DNA of 64,000 bases from Symsagittifera roscoffensis (Eukaryota > Xenacoelomorpha > Acoela > Convolutidae). Of the stretch, positions 32,733 to 42,995 are shown one piece after another; position 1 is the first letter of the stretch, and every line of letters starts with the position of its first letter. The notes beneath the pieces were generated by a model. The model was given only the letters and a program-made list of their open reading frames with translations. It searched no databases and had not been told where the DNA came from. The DNA lies in the NCBI RefSeq assembly GCF_963678635.1, contig NC_087062.1, positions 14,803,789-14,867,788 on the forward strand. Reading direction: 5' to 3'. The translations under genes and the position numbers were made by a program.

Positions 32733-35570
32733 CTAAAACAATGTCCACTTGTTTCTGCACGTGATACAATCACAGAATAATTGCCACGTGCACGTTGTCA
32801 TTTCTGAAAATCTCTCGTTTACAAATTTCCACATCGTGTTTAAAATTCTCGTCTTGAGGCCGATTCGTTTATCAAAATGAATATATGGTTCTAATCGATT
32901 TACAATCCTACTGGTTCTGAAAACAAATTCGTTTCTCGCTTTTTCCGTTCTCACTTTTCGCATCTCAAAAATTTCTATATTTCTAGCCCGTGTGGTTCGC
33001 CTGTTTAACACTATTTCATTTCGTTCATTAGAATCAAGACTGGCAAGAAGTAAGATGTTATTTAGCTGGATGAACATGGGCAGGGGTAAAATGTTTAGCA
33101 AGCGTAGTTCGTTGATGTACACTCCCGTTTTATTTCCAGTGATCCACCGGATTGCTTTCTTTTGAAATCGCTCCAACTGCAATTGATCCCCCCTCGATAT
33201 ATGTGTACATGAGAGTCCGTATAATAACACTGGGAGTATTAGTGACTTATACAGGCCTAACTTTACAAACGTATTTATCTTTGCTGATAGGTTTCTTCTC
33301 AGGAGGTACAGTACTTGGTTTGCCTTCTTTAATCTTGTTTCAATGTGTACCTTCCAACTTAAATCGCCCGACACAAAAATTCCCAGATCTTTCACAACCA
33401 TCGATGTTCCAAGCACTACACCAAAAAGCATAGAGTTGGCGTCTCCGCCCCTAAAACTTACTTTTGCACATTTATCTAGTGCTAATTCCATTTTGTTTTC
33501 AGTTACCCACTGCTGAATTTTGTCCAGATCTTCTTGAATTTCAATTGATGTTTTTTTGATGGAAAGTAGTTTAAGATCATCCGCAAAAATATATGGTTCA
33601 GAGAATTTGAGTACTTCAGGTAGGTCGTTAATAAAAATGCAAAAGAGCAGTGGTCCTAAAAGTGATCCTTGGGGAACACCACTAGTGACTTCTAAAACTT
33701 TTGAGCTGATATTGTCTACTCGTACAAACTGTTTCCTGTTTTTCAAATAGTCATAGAGTACCTCTAACATGCAGCCTCCTATTCCTATAAGTGCAACTTT
33801 CTTGAGTAGATCAAAATGCGGAACTTTATCAAAGGCTTTTGCAAAGTCAGTGTAGACTGCTACAATTTCTGCGTTTGAGTCATTGTCAAGCGCTTCATAT
33901 ATTTCTTTCAGGAAGGAGAGCATGTTTGTCAAAACTGATCTACCTTTAGTAAAACCGTGTTGATGTTTCGTCAAATACCAGGCAAAGTAAGGGTACAGGT
34001 CTTTGTATATACATTTTTCAAGGACTTTGCTGTCAATATTTAATAGCGATACTGGTCGATAGTTGTTCACCAATTTTCGGTCACCTTTTTTGTGAACAGG
34101 AGTAACTGCAGCTGTTTTCCATGAATCAGGTATTTTTCGTAGGCGTTTTACGTTTCTCAAAATTTTGTTCATCGGTTTGCATATATTGCGGTTCGTTTTC
34201 TGAAAAAAGCTAGGTGGCAACCCATTTGGGCCGCGTGACTTTGTTACGTCCAGAGTTGATAAAATCTCACTTACTGTCTTTTTCGATATATCAAAATTCG
34301 TTAACAAGGGATTTCCAAATTGAATATCTCTAATACTAAAACTTTCTTTAGGATTAAAAACTGAATGAAAGAAGTCGTTTAGCATGTTGACTTAATCGTT
34401 TGGATTTGTGCTTTCAACTTCATCTTTTATGAGTAACTTAGGAAGACTTGTATGTTTATTCAAGTTCTTTAGGTGTTTAAAAATTACATTAGTGTTCCGT
34501 GTTCTAAACAATTCCTCTTGGTAGTTTTTCCTGTCCACTTCCGATGATTCAGTTACTAAATTTTCAAACAGTTTAACTTGTTGTCTTCTGTAGTTGGTCG
34601 GTTTGAGTATACATGATTGCCGTTTTGTTTGTAACTTTTTGATCAAATTTGAAGTGCTACTTGTTATCCAAGGTGGAAGTGATTGCCTATGTCTTGTTCT
34701 GAGAGGCACAAAACTCTTAATGATTTCATCCAAATATTGGGTGTACTCCTCATGCATTTTGTTAATGTTTGTGTGGCATACTGGTTCAAATGGGTTCTCG
34801 TTTATAAAATTGTTTATTCCTTCAAAATCGGCATTTCCAAAACTTCTAAAATTTTCCAAGTATGGTTTCGGCTCTGATACCGTGCATTCAATAGACAACA
34901 TTATGGCATTGTGATCTGAGCAGTCATAAATCTTGGAAACGTTAAAATCTTGTTCGGCACTTGTATAGCAATTCCGATAGAAGGCTACGTCTAGTATGTT
35001 CTTCACACATGTTGGGAAATCTATCGCCTGCCTAAAGAGTCCATTTTCAAAAATTTGCAGTATTTGGTTTTCTTCCTCGTCAGTACTGGTGAGGGTGTTC
35101 CAGTTTGTTTCTGGGAAATTTAAATCCCCACATAAGAGAAACGGTTTGTTTTTAGGAATGGCTTTGATCAGTTGTTCAAATTCATGCACTTTGTATCTGT
35201 AATTACTGTTTTTTGGCGGATTGTAGAATGAGCCAATTATCATTTCAGTTTGATGAAGTTTTATACTACATAGCACACATGAATCAGGAATGTCATGTTT
35301 GGTGGATAAGTCCTCGGTAATTAGACTATTCTTGACAGCTATTAGGCTGCCTCCGTGACAGTTTTTACCACTCACAATAGCTCTATCAGATCTATAGATG
35401 TTATATTCACTTAGAAAAAGCTCTGATGATTGAATATTCTCGTTAAGCCAAGTTTCGCTTAAGCATATGACATTAAAATTTCCAACTGCAATTGCATTTG
35501 CTAGCTTAGTTCTTCTCTCTATGTTGATTAGGCTTCTAGTATTTAGTTGCAGAATGTTGAGGAATCCTAG
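32733..35570 (-). pseudogene. CR1 ORF2 endonuclease-reverse transcriptase, copy 1 (one nonsense codon)
   Basis: Starts directly after the ORF1 stop. Endonuclease blocks: ICLSETWLNE near 35450, CGDLNFPETNW near 35120 and DCSDHNAIML near 34920. RT blocks: YRPVSLLN, QHGFTKGRSV, YTDFAKAFDKVPH, SGVPQGSLLGPLLF and the catalytic FADD near 33580. Then come the thumb KDLGIFVSGDLSW and a Cys-rich C-terminus (CTWQLFCDCITCRNKW). A single TAA at 34394-34392 lies between EN and RT where copy 2 has a Lys codon, so it is one point mutation. Otherwise intact for about 945 codons. Confidence 0.9.
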
Positions 35571-35576
35571 TCAATG
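35564..35576 (-). promoter_or_regulatory. ORF1/ORF2 stop in readthrough context UGA-CUAG, copy 1
   Basis: The ORF1 stop at 35573-35571 is TGA followed by CTAGGA. The ORF2 frame is the same frame (all codons start at positions equal to 2 modulo 3) and is open from the stop to the endonuclease without needing an ATG; the first ATG after it lies in mid-endonuclease. UGA-CUAG is one of the best known leaky stop contexts in animal genes and viruses. The inference is that ORF2 is made by readthrough. Confidence 0.6.
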
Positions 35577-36467
35577 CTGGGGTTCCTGAACTTCAGTGTC
35601 AATAGTTACTTTCACACCATCATTGAACAATTCTAGATTCCTTATTTTCAGCTTTTCGCGAGGAACGCCTTCATCTAGTAGTTGTCTTCGTTTCTTAAGG
35701 ATTTCGTTCTCTTTAATTGCACTCTCTTTGGTCAATGCTGGTAGCAGGTAGACCTCTTTTTCGACCAATTGTTCTCGCTTTTCTCGGCTTTTTGCTAGTA
35801 CTAGTCGTGCTTCATGTTCGCTAGGTACAGTTACCAGCAGTGTTCTTGGCTTCATTCGATTACGATCAAATTTTCCCAGTCGTTTTAGTTCTATTATTTT
35901 CGGCTTCACTCCAATTATGTCTAGTATTTCGTTTACTTCGTCATTTGTTGGGACAAGGTTTTCTCCTTTTGTTTTCTCAGGGTCCTCTTTGACCCCTTGT
36001 ATCCTAAAACTTTGATTTATGTTGTGATCAGAGTTAGATCTGGCAGCATGTTGAGTGGTTTGAGCTTGATTTATCCGGGTGGTGGTTTCAGCAGCTACAA
36101 CGGCACTATAAGTTTTTTCCACTTTATCGCATGTCGTTTTCATTGCATTTCCAATTTTTTGATCTACTAAATCGGTAAGTCTTCTTTCCATGCTTTTAAG
36201 GCTTTCAGTTACATCAATGTTTGAGAGCTTCTCGTCTATGTTGGCCAGGGTTTTGCATCTTATAAAGTTGTCTCGTTCATTATTTTGCACACAAGTATTA
36301 CAAAGCAACATGACATTCGGCCCTAGTTCTTTTATTCCATTTATGGCCACTAGAGACAACCCAACACAAGTTGGTTCCAAATGCATTTGAGCGTTGCATG
36401 CGACACAAGTGTATGTTTTCTCGTTGCTGGCAAAGCCTCTTTTACATGTTTTGCAGTTTTTGCCCAT
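35571..36467 (-). CDS. CR1 ORF1: PHD finger, coiled coil, RRM-like C-terminal domain (copy 1)
   Basis: 298 residues from an ATG. Residues about 4-60 form a PHD/RING-like finger (CKTC, CVAC, H, C, CNTC). Residues 75-140 look like a coiled coil (heptad-like MERRLTDLVDQKI). From about 150 (FRIQGVKEDPEK) to the end is the basic RNA-binding domain found in LINE ORF1 proteins (TLLVTVPSEHEARLVLAKS, KIRNLELFND). It packages LINE RNA. It ends in TGA, after which the same frame continues into ORF2 without an intervening stop. Confidence 0.85.
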   Translation of the reverse strand: MGKNCKTCKRGFASNEKTYTCVACNAQMHLEPTCVGLSLVAINGIKELGPNVMLLCNTCVQNNERDNFIRCKTLANIDEKLSNIDVTESLKSMERRLTDLVDQKIGNAMKTTCDKVEKTYSAVVAAETTTRINQAQTTQHAARSNSDHNINQSFRIQGVKEDPEKTKGENLVPTNDEVNEILDIIGVKPKIIELKRLGKFDRNRMKPRTLLVTVPSEHEARLVLAKSREKREQLVEKEVYLLPALTKESAIKENEILKKRRQLLDEGVPREKLKIRNLELFNDGVKVTIDTEVQEPQH

Positions 36468-36501
36468 TTTTGCTTATACTATGGATAGAAAAACAGTTAA
36501 G

Positions 36502-36601
36502 CCTGGTGGTTCCCGAAAAGGGGAGGCCTGTGGCTCACTCAGGGGAAAAGAAGAAATAGACAAACCTGGTGGTTCCCGAAAAGGGGAGGCCTGCGGTTCA
36601 C
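36502..36601. repeat. Two 37-bp direct repeats between the esterase and PHD ORFs
   Basis: CCTGGTGGTTCCCGAAAAGG and following bases occur at 36502-36538 and 36565-36601, spaced 63 bp start to start, with about two differences. They fill the gap between the two ORFs and are absent from CR1 copy 2. Confidence 0.85.
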
Positions 36602-36615
36602 TATTTCTACTTACG

Positions 36616-37209
36616 TTAATAGGGGCACTGACAGTTCTTGAAACGACACTCGTAATATACCAGATGTCCTTCTGTATTGCAGATGTTCGAATGTTTATCG
36701 TATAAGATTTTATTCTTGAGAATACTTTTAATGCCCTTCAGACCTTCTTCACTGAGGTGCACTTCGTCAGTTTTCAAATGATATGAGCTGTGGATTTTTT
36801 CACTCACTCCTCTAAACTTCCAAGTTCCTTTTATCTTTCTTAGGAATTCGTTTATTTTTGCAGATCGAGCTCGGTTCTCACTACGATGAGGGATTCCGAT
36901 GACGAAAACTTTTTTGGCTCGTTCACACAGCTCCTCGGCTAGCTTCGACAGTTCTTCAGCAATGTCGCCTGCAGGTATACTGGAGGGGTCTTTTCCGTTG
37001 AAGGCGTCGTTTCCGCCGATGAGCAGAGCGATGATGTTGAATTTGTCTTTCTCGGGTAAGAAGTTTTGGACCGCACCAATTCGGGCCCCAGGTAGGGACA
37101 AGATATTGAAATTTGGAAAATCAAGATGGCGTGCTTGAGAATCCGCAATCAGGAGATTTTTTGAAGATGATGTCTTGAGCAAGTGATATCTTCTGTCGGA
37201 CAATTTCAT
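36616..37209 (-). CDS. SGNH/GDSL-like esterase ORF of CR1 copy 1
   Basis: A 197-residue ORF starting at a real ATG. SGNH blocks are visible: LLIADSQAR (block I, GDS changed to ADS), LPGARIGAV (block II Gly), LLIGGNDAF (block III G-x-N-D), and DEVHLSEEG with the D-x-V-H of block V. CR1 ORF1 proteins are known to carry such an esterase. Here it sits in its own ORF upstream of the PHD ORF and in a different frame, 148 bp apart. The Ser and His of the triad are present, so activity is possible. Confidence 0.8.
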   Translation of the reverse strand: MKLSDRRYHLLKTSSSKNLLIADSQARHLDFPNFNILSLPGARIGAVQNFLPEKDKFNIIALLIGGNDAFNGKDPSSIPAGDIAEELSKLAEELCERAKKVFVIGIPHRSENRARSAKINEFLRKIKGTWKFRGVSEKIHSSYHLKTDEVHLSEEGLKGIKSILKNKILYDKHSNICNTEGHLVYYECRFKNCQCPY

Positions 37210-37230
37210 CGCGGGGCAACCATTGCTACC

Positions 37231-39194
37231 CCGGTAAACATTTCAACTATCTGAAACTATTTAATAAGTTTATCACAACAATTAGGAAATAGTGGAAACG
37301 GAAAAAAACTCTAATAAATAGAATCAAAAAAACTGAGAGAAAGAACATCACACTCTCAAAAAAGGATAAAATTATGACAAATCTGAGTTTAAAGATGGTT
37401 TACATCTGAGATATGGATGGGAACCATCACACACTCCACATACATGCCCATGTGGACAACCATTCACACTGACTCACTCTCTACACTGTCCTTAAGGTGG
37501 ATACACTCACCTAAGACATACTGAAACTCGCGATACCGTTGCGACACTCCTAGACGAAGTATGCCATGATGTTGAAATAGCGCCGAAACTTCAATCGTTG
37601 GAAGGCGAAAGCTTTCACAACAAAACAACCACTACTGAAGATGACACTCGACTTGAAGAGGACTTGAACAACCACTACAGAAGATGACGCTCGATCATGT
37701 AAAACAGACACGCTCGATTTGAACAACCACTACTGAAGATGCCGCTTCACTACTGAAGATGACGCTCGATCATGTAAAACAGACACGAAAAAAAAATTGA
37801 GTGTAAAAAAACTTTGAGAAAGATATTTTGTTGTTTTTCGTATAGAAAATGTGGTTTTAAAATCCAGACAATTAAGCCCATAATGACTTTTATATTCTCG
37901 AAACAGATAAAAGTAGGGACATAAACCACCAACTGAAAAAATTGTAAAACACCTTTGAAAAACAAAACGAGAAAGTTCCAGAAGGCTTTACAGCTGACAA
38001 ATTTACTTCAAAAAGTTGTTCAATAAACCTAAAACTGTTTGATGAAATTCATGTTCGAGAAGTAACTTAATGTTCACCCCTCCATTTAAAAGAATTTAAA
38101 TAACCGATGTAATTGTCTGGCTTAAAAAAAAAGGAAACTAAACTAAGACGATTGAAAATAAAGGGAAAGCGCCGAAGCCAAAACACCAAAAATGGTGCTA
38201 TTTTACTTGTTCGGTCCCGTGACAAAACTAGTTTACATGATTGATCCCTCCTATTGATTAAAAACAAAAGCATAGGGATTCGCACCTTCGTTTTTATTAG
38301 GGACCACAGTAATTTTGAGGGACCAAACAAGAAAACTAGTACCCCAAAACTAACAGAGAAATTTCACTAAACGCGAATGTAAATGGAAAAACACAATAAG
38401 GGGGCTGCATAGAACGCATGTTCTTGAAACATTTCCTGGATGCATTTAGACAAAGAAAAACTTTAGAATTAAAAAGAAAAGAAATTTATGGTTGTAAGCT
38501 TTCGCTACCTATTTTAACTTTGGCATTATCTTTTGACAACATAGTACTCAACATGACCAAGTTAACATAGCAAAAAGACAACAAAAGTCAATAGAATAAA
38601 AAAGATGAACCCTAAATATGGCCTACACCCCAACAAATTTGTGATAAAAATATGAGAAATTCGATTTTATAATATCAATTGACGAACTACGGGACCATCA
38701 AGTTGATAAAAAAAATTGATCGAAACCGTTCGAAAAACATAAATCTCATCTATAAAACGGTAATTAACAGTGATTGCAATGAAATCTTACAAGTCATTAG
38801 ATTTGAATATTCAAAAACTGAGCACGTCACCAATTCTTACAGCCGCCGAGCATCAGATATTTTTAATGGAAAAGAGTCCAGCTCTCACAAGTGAAAAAAG
38901 GAAGCTTTAATTTCCTTATCTAATAATTAAGACGCAATAGGGTACATACCTGGAACATAAGTAGGCAAGAAGTCAAGGTAGAGGACAATATTTAGAAGCA
39001 CGAAGAGGAGACAAAAGCAAAACCCACATAACACAATCTGGCGAGATGAGAACTTTCTCAACATCCCATCCTGAAAAAAAGCTCTTGTCTACCAAACTTG
39101 TGACTTATCAGAAGATTCTACGTCTTCCTTCCCCGTTATCAGATAATTCAACGATTCTGGCACAATTAAAAACTTTTTCCTTTCTCATCCTTAT
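37231..39194. other. Spacer between the two CR1 copies
   Basis: AT-rich with no convincing gene. At about 37640-37790 there are imperfect direct repeats of a ~45-60 bp unit (ACAACCACTACTGAAGATG, ACGCTCGATCATGTAAAACAGACACG). Near 37470-37510 is a stretch that might be part of a third element. Nothing else was recognised. Confidence 0.5.
37630..37790. repeat. Imperfect short tandem repeats
   Basis: AACAACCACTACTGAAGATG appears three or four times with variations, and TGACGCTCGATCATGTAAAA twice, in overlapping order. This indicates local slippage or unequal exchange. Confidence 0.7.
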
Positions 39195-39256
39195 TTGTTG
39201 TTGTTGTTGTTGTGAATTTTCAGTAGGATACTGATGGGATGATATCCCCAAAGTTC

Positions 39257-42094
39257 TCAAAATTTTGTCCAGTTATTTCGGCACATGCTGCAGTCAAAGA
39301 AGAGGACCCATGTGCACTTGTTTTGTTCTGAGAATTGATCGTCGAAAAAATTCCACATCGTCTGTATCAATCTTCGCTTTAAACCTCGCATTTCTCGAGA
39401 TTCAATTTTCTGATTTAGTCGGTTTATTAGACGGCACGTCCTGAATGTAAACTCTCCTCTAGCTTTTTCAGTTCTGGTCTTGTTTAGGTTGAACATGTCT
39501 TTCGTTCTTCCTGGATTTTCAATTTTTGCTGGGAGCTTAATGTGATCGTTTTCTTCATGCATGAATTTCGCCATCATCAGTAACTCGTTCAGCTGGAGAA
39601 ACAACGCCAGAGGCAGGATGTTTAACAATCTCAGCTGCTCTGTATAGTCAGAATCGTTTCCCGAGATCCATTTTAAGACTTTCGTTTGGAACCTTTCTTA
39701 TCTCCATAAGTCGCTTCTTGAGATATTGCAAATAATTAGACCATACGTTAGAACAGGAAGTATTAAGGATTTGTACAGACCAAGTTTTATGCGCATTTTG
39801 ACTTTGAATTCTAAGTTTCTGCGGATGCAAAACAACGTTTTATTCGCTTTCGACATTCTTGAGTCAATATGGGTTGTCCATGTTAAATGTTTGGGCACAT
39901 GTGTTCCTAGATCCTTTATCACATTCGAGCTTTCCACTGCTGTTTCACAAAGAATGAATTCGTGTTGATTTCCTCTAAATTCGACTTTAACATTTGTCCA
40001 GTGCCAGACTCATCTTGTTTTTGTCTACCCAGTTTTCAACGCTTTTTAGGTCCTGCTGGATGTCCTTTGTGTCTACATTCACTGCTAGTAATTTTACGTC
40101 GTCTGCAAAGATAAATGGGTCACTAAATTTCAATACTTCAGAAAATCATTTATGAAGATACAGAAGAATAATGGACCAATCAACGATCCTTGTGGTACGC
40201 CACTTGTAATTTCTAAAGTTTCTGATGAGAAATTGTCAGCACGAACAAATTGTTTCCTGTTGCTGAGATAGTCTGCGATTATTTCAAGGAAACAGCCTCC
40301 AACTCCAATGTTGCTCATTTTCTTTAGTAGTTCATAATGTGGGACTTTGTCGAAGGCCTTAGAGAAGTCGGTATAGAATGCAATCACATGGTTTTCAGCG
40401 TTCTTGTCAATTGTTTCGTAGATTTCTTTCAAGAAAGATAACATGTTTGTAACAACTGAACGGTTTTTAACAAAACCGTGCTGACTTCTTGTGAGAAATT
40501 TGATGAAATGGTCATACAATGCTGGATACATGCATTTTTCCAGGAGTTTACTCATGATATTTAGGAGTGACACCGGCCGGTAGTTTTCCATTAGTCGTTT
40601 GTCACCTTTCTTGTAAATAGGCGACACAACCGCAAATTTCCATTTATCTGGTTTTTTCCTTACCCTCTTGATGTTTTTAAAAACGCAATGCAAAATTGTG
40701 GTCATTTCTCTGGCCGTTCGCTGGAAGAAAATTGGTGGGAATCCATCTGGGCCCCGCAATTTTGTTATATCCAGCTCTGTTATAATTTGGTTTAAATATG
40801 TTTTTGAGATACTGAAATTACTCAATATCGTGTTTTTGCACTTCATGTCACTGAGGTTGAAGCTTGATTTGGGCAAAAAGACAGAGTGAAAATAATCATT
40901 CAAAAAGTTAACTTTTTCTTTGGCTTTGGAAACAGCTATTTCGTCCTTGATCATAGTCTTTGGGAGAGTTTCTGATTTTTTCAGACTCTTAAAGTGTTTG
41001 AAAATTAAATGTGTGTTACGAGTGGACATCAAATTTTCCTGATAGTTTACTCTATCTTCCTCTACTGCTTCTTCCACCATTTTATCTAGAGATAGAATGA
41101 GATTTCTGCGGTACCTTGTAGGTTTCAATTAGTATATTCTAGTTTGTGCTCGCAGCTTGTTCATGATGTTTGAGGTACTTGGCGTAACCCATGGCGGAAG
41201 TGATTGGCGACGTCTCGGTCTTCTAGGCACATGTTGGTTTACCAAATTTTCCAAATAGCCGTAAAGTTCCTCGCACATTCTATTGATGTTTGTGTGACAT
41301 ACTGGTGAGAAAGGCTCACTTAGTATTGATTTCTTGATTTCGTTATAGTCCACGCTACCGAAGCTTCGAAAGTTTTCAATAGCGACTTTTACCTCATGGT
41401 GAGGAAATTCAATTAGAATGCTGATTGCTTTGTGGTCGCAGCAATTGTAAATTTTTGAGAAATTTTCGTCAGTAGTTGCATGAATGTGACAATTTTCGAA
41501 TAATGTAATGTCTAGGGTGTTTTTGCCACAAGTTGGAAAATCTACTGCCTGCTCGAACTGATGTTGCTCGATTAGTTCAATTATTGAGTTTTCTTCATTT
41601 TCCGCGCTACTATAGTCAATCCAGTTTGCATTTGGAAAATTTACATCTCCGCAAATAATTTTTGCAGTTGATTGATTTGATTTCTCGATTTCATTTAATA
41701 TTTGTGCGAAATCGCCTAGACAGTAGCGATATTTGCTGCTCGAAGGTGGATTGTAAAAGCAGCAGACAATAATTTGCTTATCGTTTATTTGGATGCTGCA
41801 AGTTAAACAACATTCAGGTTGCTTATTTGGCACTAATTTAGATGAAAATGTTTGTTTCACTGCCATTAGTACTCCACCGTGCAAATTTTGATCTTTGGCT
41901 GTTTGTCGTTCTGATCTATAAATACTGTATTCATTTAGCATTAATTCAGATGATGCAATGTTTTCATTTAACCAAGTCTCGCAGAGACATATTATGTCAT
42001 AGTTTGATGTTGCTATAGCATTTGCAAACTTCATTCGTCGTTCGAGATTTATGAGACTTCTTACATTCATTTGCAGGATGTTGAGAAAGCCTAG
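39257..42094 (-). pseudogene. CR1 ORF2 endonuclease-reverse transcriptase, copy 2 (broken)
   Basis: Endonuclease: ICLCETWLNE, CGDVNFPNANW, CCDHKAISIL. A TAA (41131-41129) follows the endonuclease. RT: YRPVSLLNI, SQHGFVKNRSV, YTDFSKAFDKVPH, SGVPQGSLIGPLFF; then a frameshift near 40140 before the catalytic FADD (readable in another frame near 40110). Further shifts occur near 39990, 39830 and 39645, and the Cys-rich C-terminus (CTWVLFFDCSMCRNNW) ends at 39257. Not functional. Confidence 0.88.
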
Positions 42095-42100
42095 TCAAGC
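42088..42100 (-). promoter_or_regulatory. ORF1/ORF2 stop in readthrough context UGA-CUAG, copy 2
   Basis: The ORF1 stop TGA is followed by CTAGGC, and the same frame (codon starts at 1 modulo 3) runs on into the endonuclease. The seven bases TGACTAG are identical to copy 1 although the flanking codons have diverged (GGATTC against GGCTTT). Here an ATG lies eight codons after the stop, so internal initiation is an alternative. Confidence 0.6.
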
Positions 42101-42995
42101 ATCATCTGCTTGTTCTGCTTCTATCATCTCTTTTTTCCCATCATTGAATAGCTCGAAATTCCTGATTTTGATTTTCTCCTTTGGAACTCCTTCGTCTAGA
42201 AGTTCTCTTCGTCTTTTTAAGCATAGGTTTTCCTTCCTCGCATCTTCTTTCGATAATGCTGGCAGAAGGTAAATTTCCTCATCTCGCAGCTCATCTCTTT
42301 TTTCGAAGCTCTTTGCCAATACCAATCGTGCTTCATGTTCCGTTGACAGAGTTATTAATAAGGTTCTTGACTTGATGCGCTCTTTGCTGAATTTCCCTAG
42401 CCATTTTATTTCTTCAATTTGTGGTTTAACTCCTAACTTTTTTAGTACCTCATGTACTTTTTCGGTTGTGGGGACAAAATTTTTGCCTTCTGATTTCTCG
42501 GGATCTTCTCTGATCCCCTGTATACGGAAGCTTTCATTGATATTATGATGTATTTCTTGTTTTACTTCTTTTCCAGCTCCTGGTTGAGCTTTCATATCTT
42601 TAACAGGTTTCACACTGAGTACATCTGCATAGCTTTTTTTCCAGTTTTTCGCGTGTGGTTTTTGTAGCGTTTTCGACTTTTTCATCAACCAATGCCGTCG
42701 GCCTTTTTTCCATATTTTCAAGACGTGCTTGTATTCCCTCACTCTCTTTTTCAATTTTCTCGTTCATTTGCATCATGGTCCTACACTTTATGAGGTTATC
42801 TCTTTCGTTATTAGTTACACATGTGTCGCATAGAAGCATTGCGTTTAAACCCAAGTCTTTTATGCCATTGATGGCGGTGTTAGTAAGACCAGTGCAGGTG
42901 CTCTCAAGATGCATTTGAGCATTGCAAGATACACAACTGAAACATCTGTCCCTGGCATTTATGGGTTTTTTGCACGTTTTGCAATTTTTAGTCAT
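42095..42995 (-). pseudogene. CR1 ORF1 (PHD, coiled coil, RNA-binding), copy 2, one frameshift
   Basis: Starts at ATG 42995-42993 with the PHD-like finger (CKTC, CVSC, H, C, CDTC) and a coiled coil. The frame breaks in a run of seven A near 42635 (GAAAAAAAGC where copy 1 has six), then continues one frame over with the FRIQGIREDPEK RNA-binding domain to a TGA at 42097-42095. The extra A is most simply a mutation. Confidence 0.8.

Larger units (their letters stand above)
32663..37230 (-). mobile_element. CR1-type non-LTR retrotransposon, copy 1
   Basis: Read on the minus strand: an SGNH esterase ORF, a PHD-finger/coiled-coil ORF1, an EN-RT ORF2 and a 3' end of eight CAA repeats (TTG x 8 at 32663-32686 on plus). 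A PHD plus esterase in the ORF1 region with an apurinic-type endonuclease and a simple-repeat tail is characteristic of the CR1/L2 group. The 5' end is uncertain; no target-site duplication was identified. Nearly intact: one nonsense codon was seen in ORF2. Confidence 0.85.
39195..42995 (-). mobile_element. CR1-type non-LTR retrotransposon, copy 2 (diverged, broken)
   Basis: A related but clearly different CR1 lineage, the two ORF2 proteins sharing perhaps 55-65% of residues by eye. It ends in six CAA repeats (TTG x 6 at 39195-39212 on plus). It starts near the ORF1 ATG; no esterase ORF is found upstream, so it is 5' truncated or lacks that ORF. It has one frameshift in ORF1, one stop in ORF2 and several frameshifts in the RT. 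Confidence 0.85.

Noticed and set aside
42600-42660. Programmed frameshift at the run of seven A in CR1 copy 2 ORF1
   Set aside because: Copy 1 has six A and an intact frame, so a one-base insertion in a homopolymer is the simpler reading.
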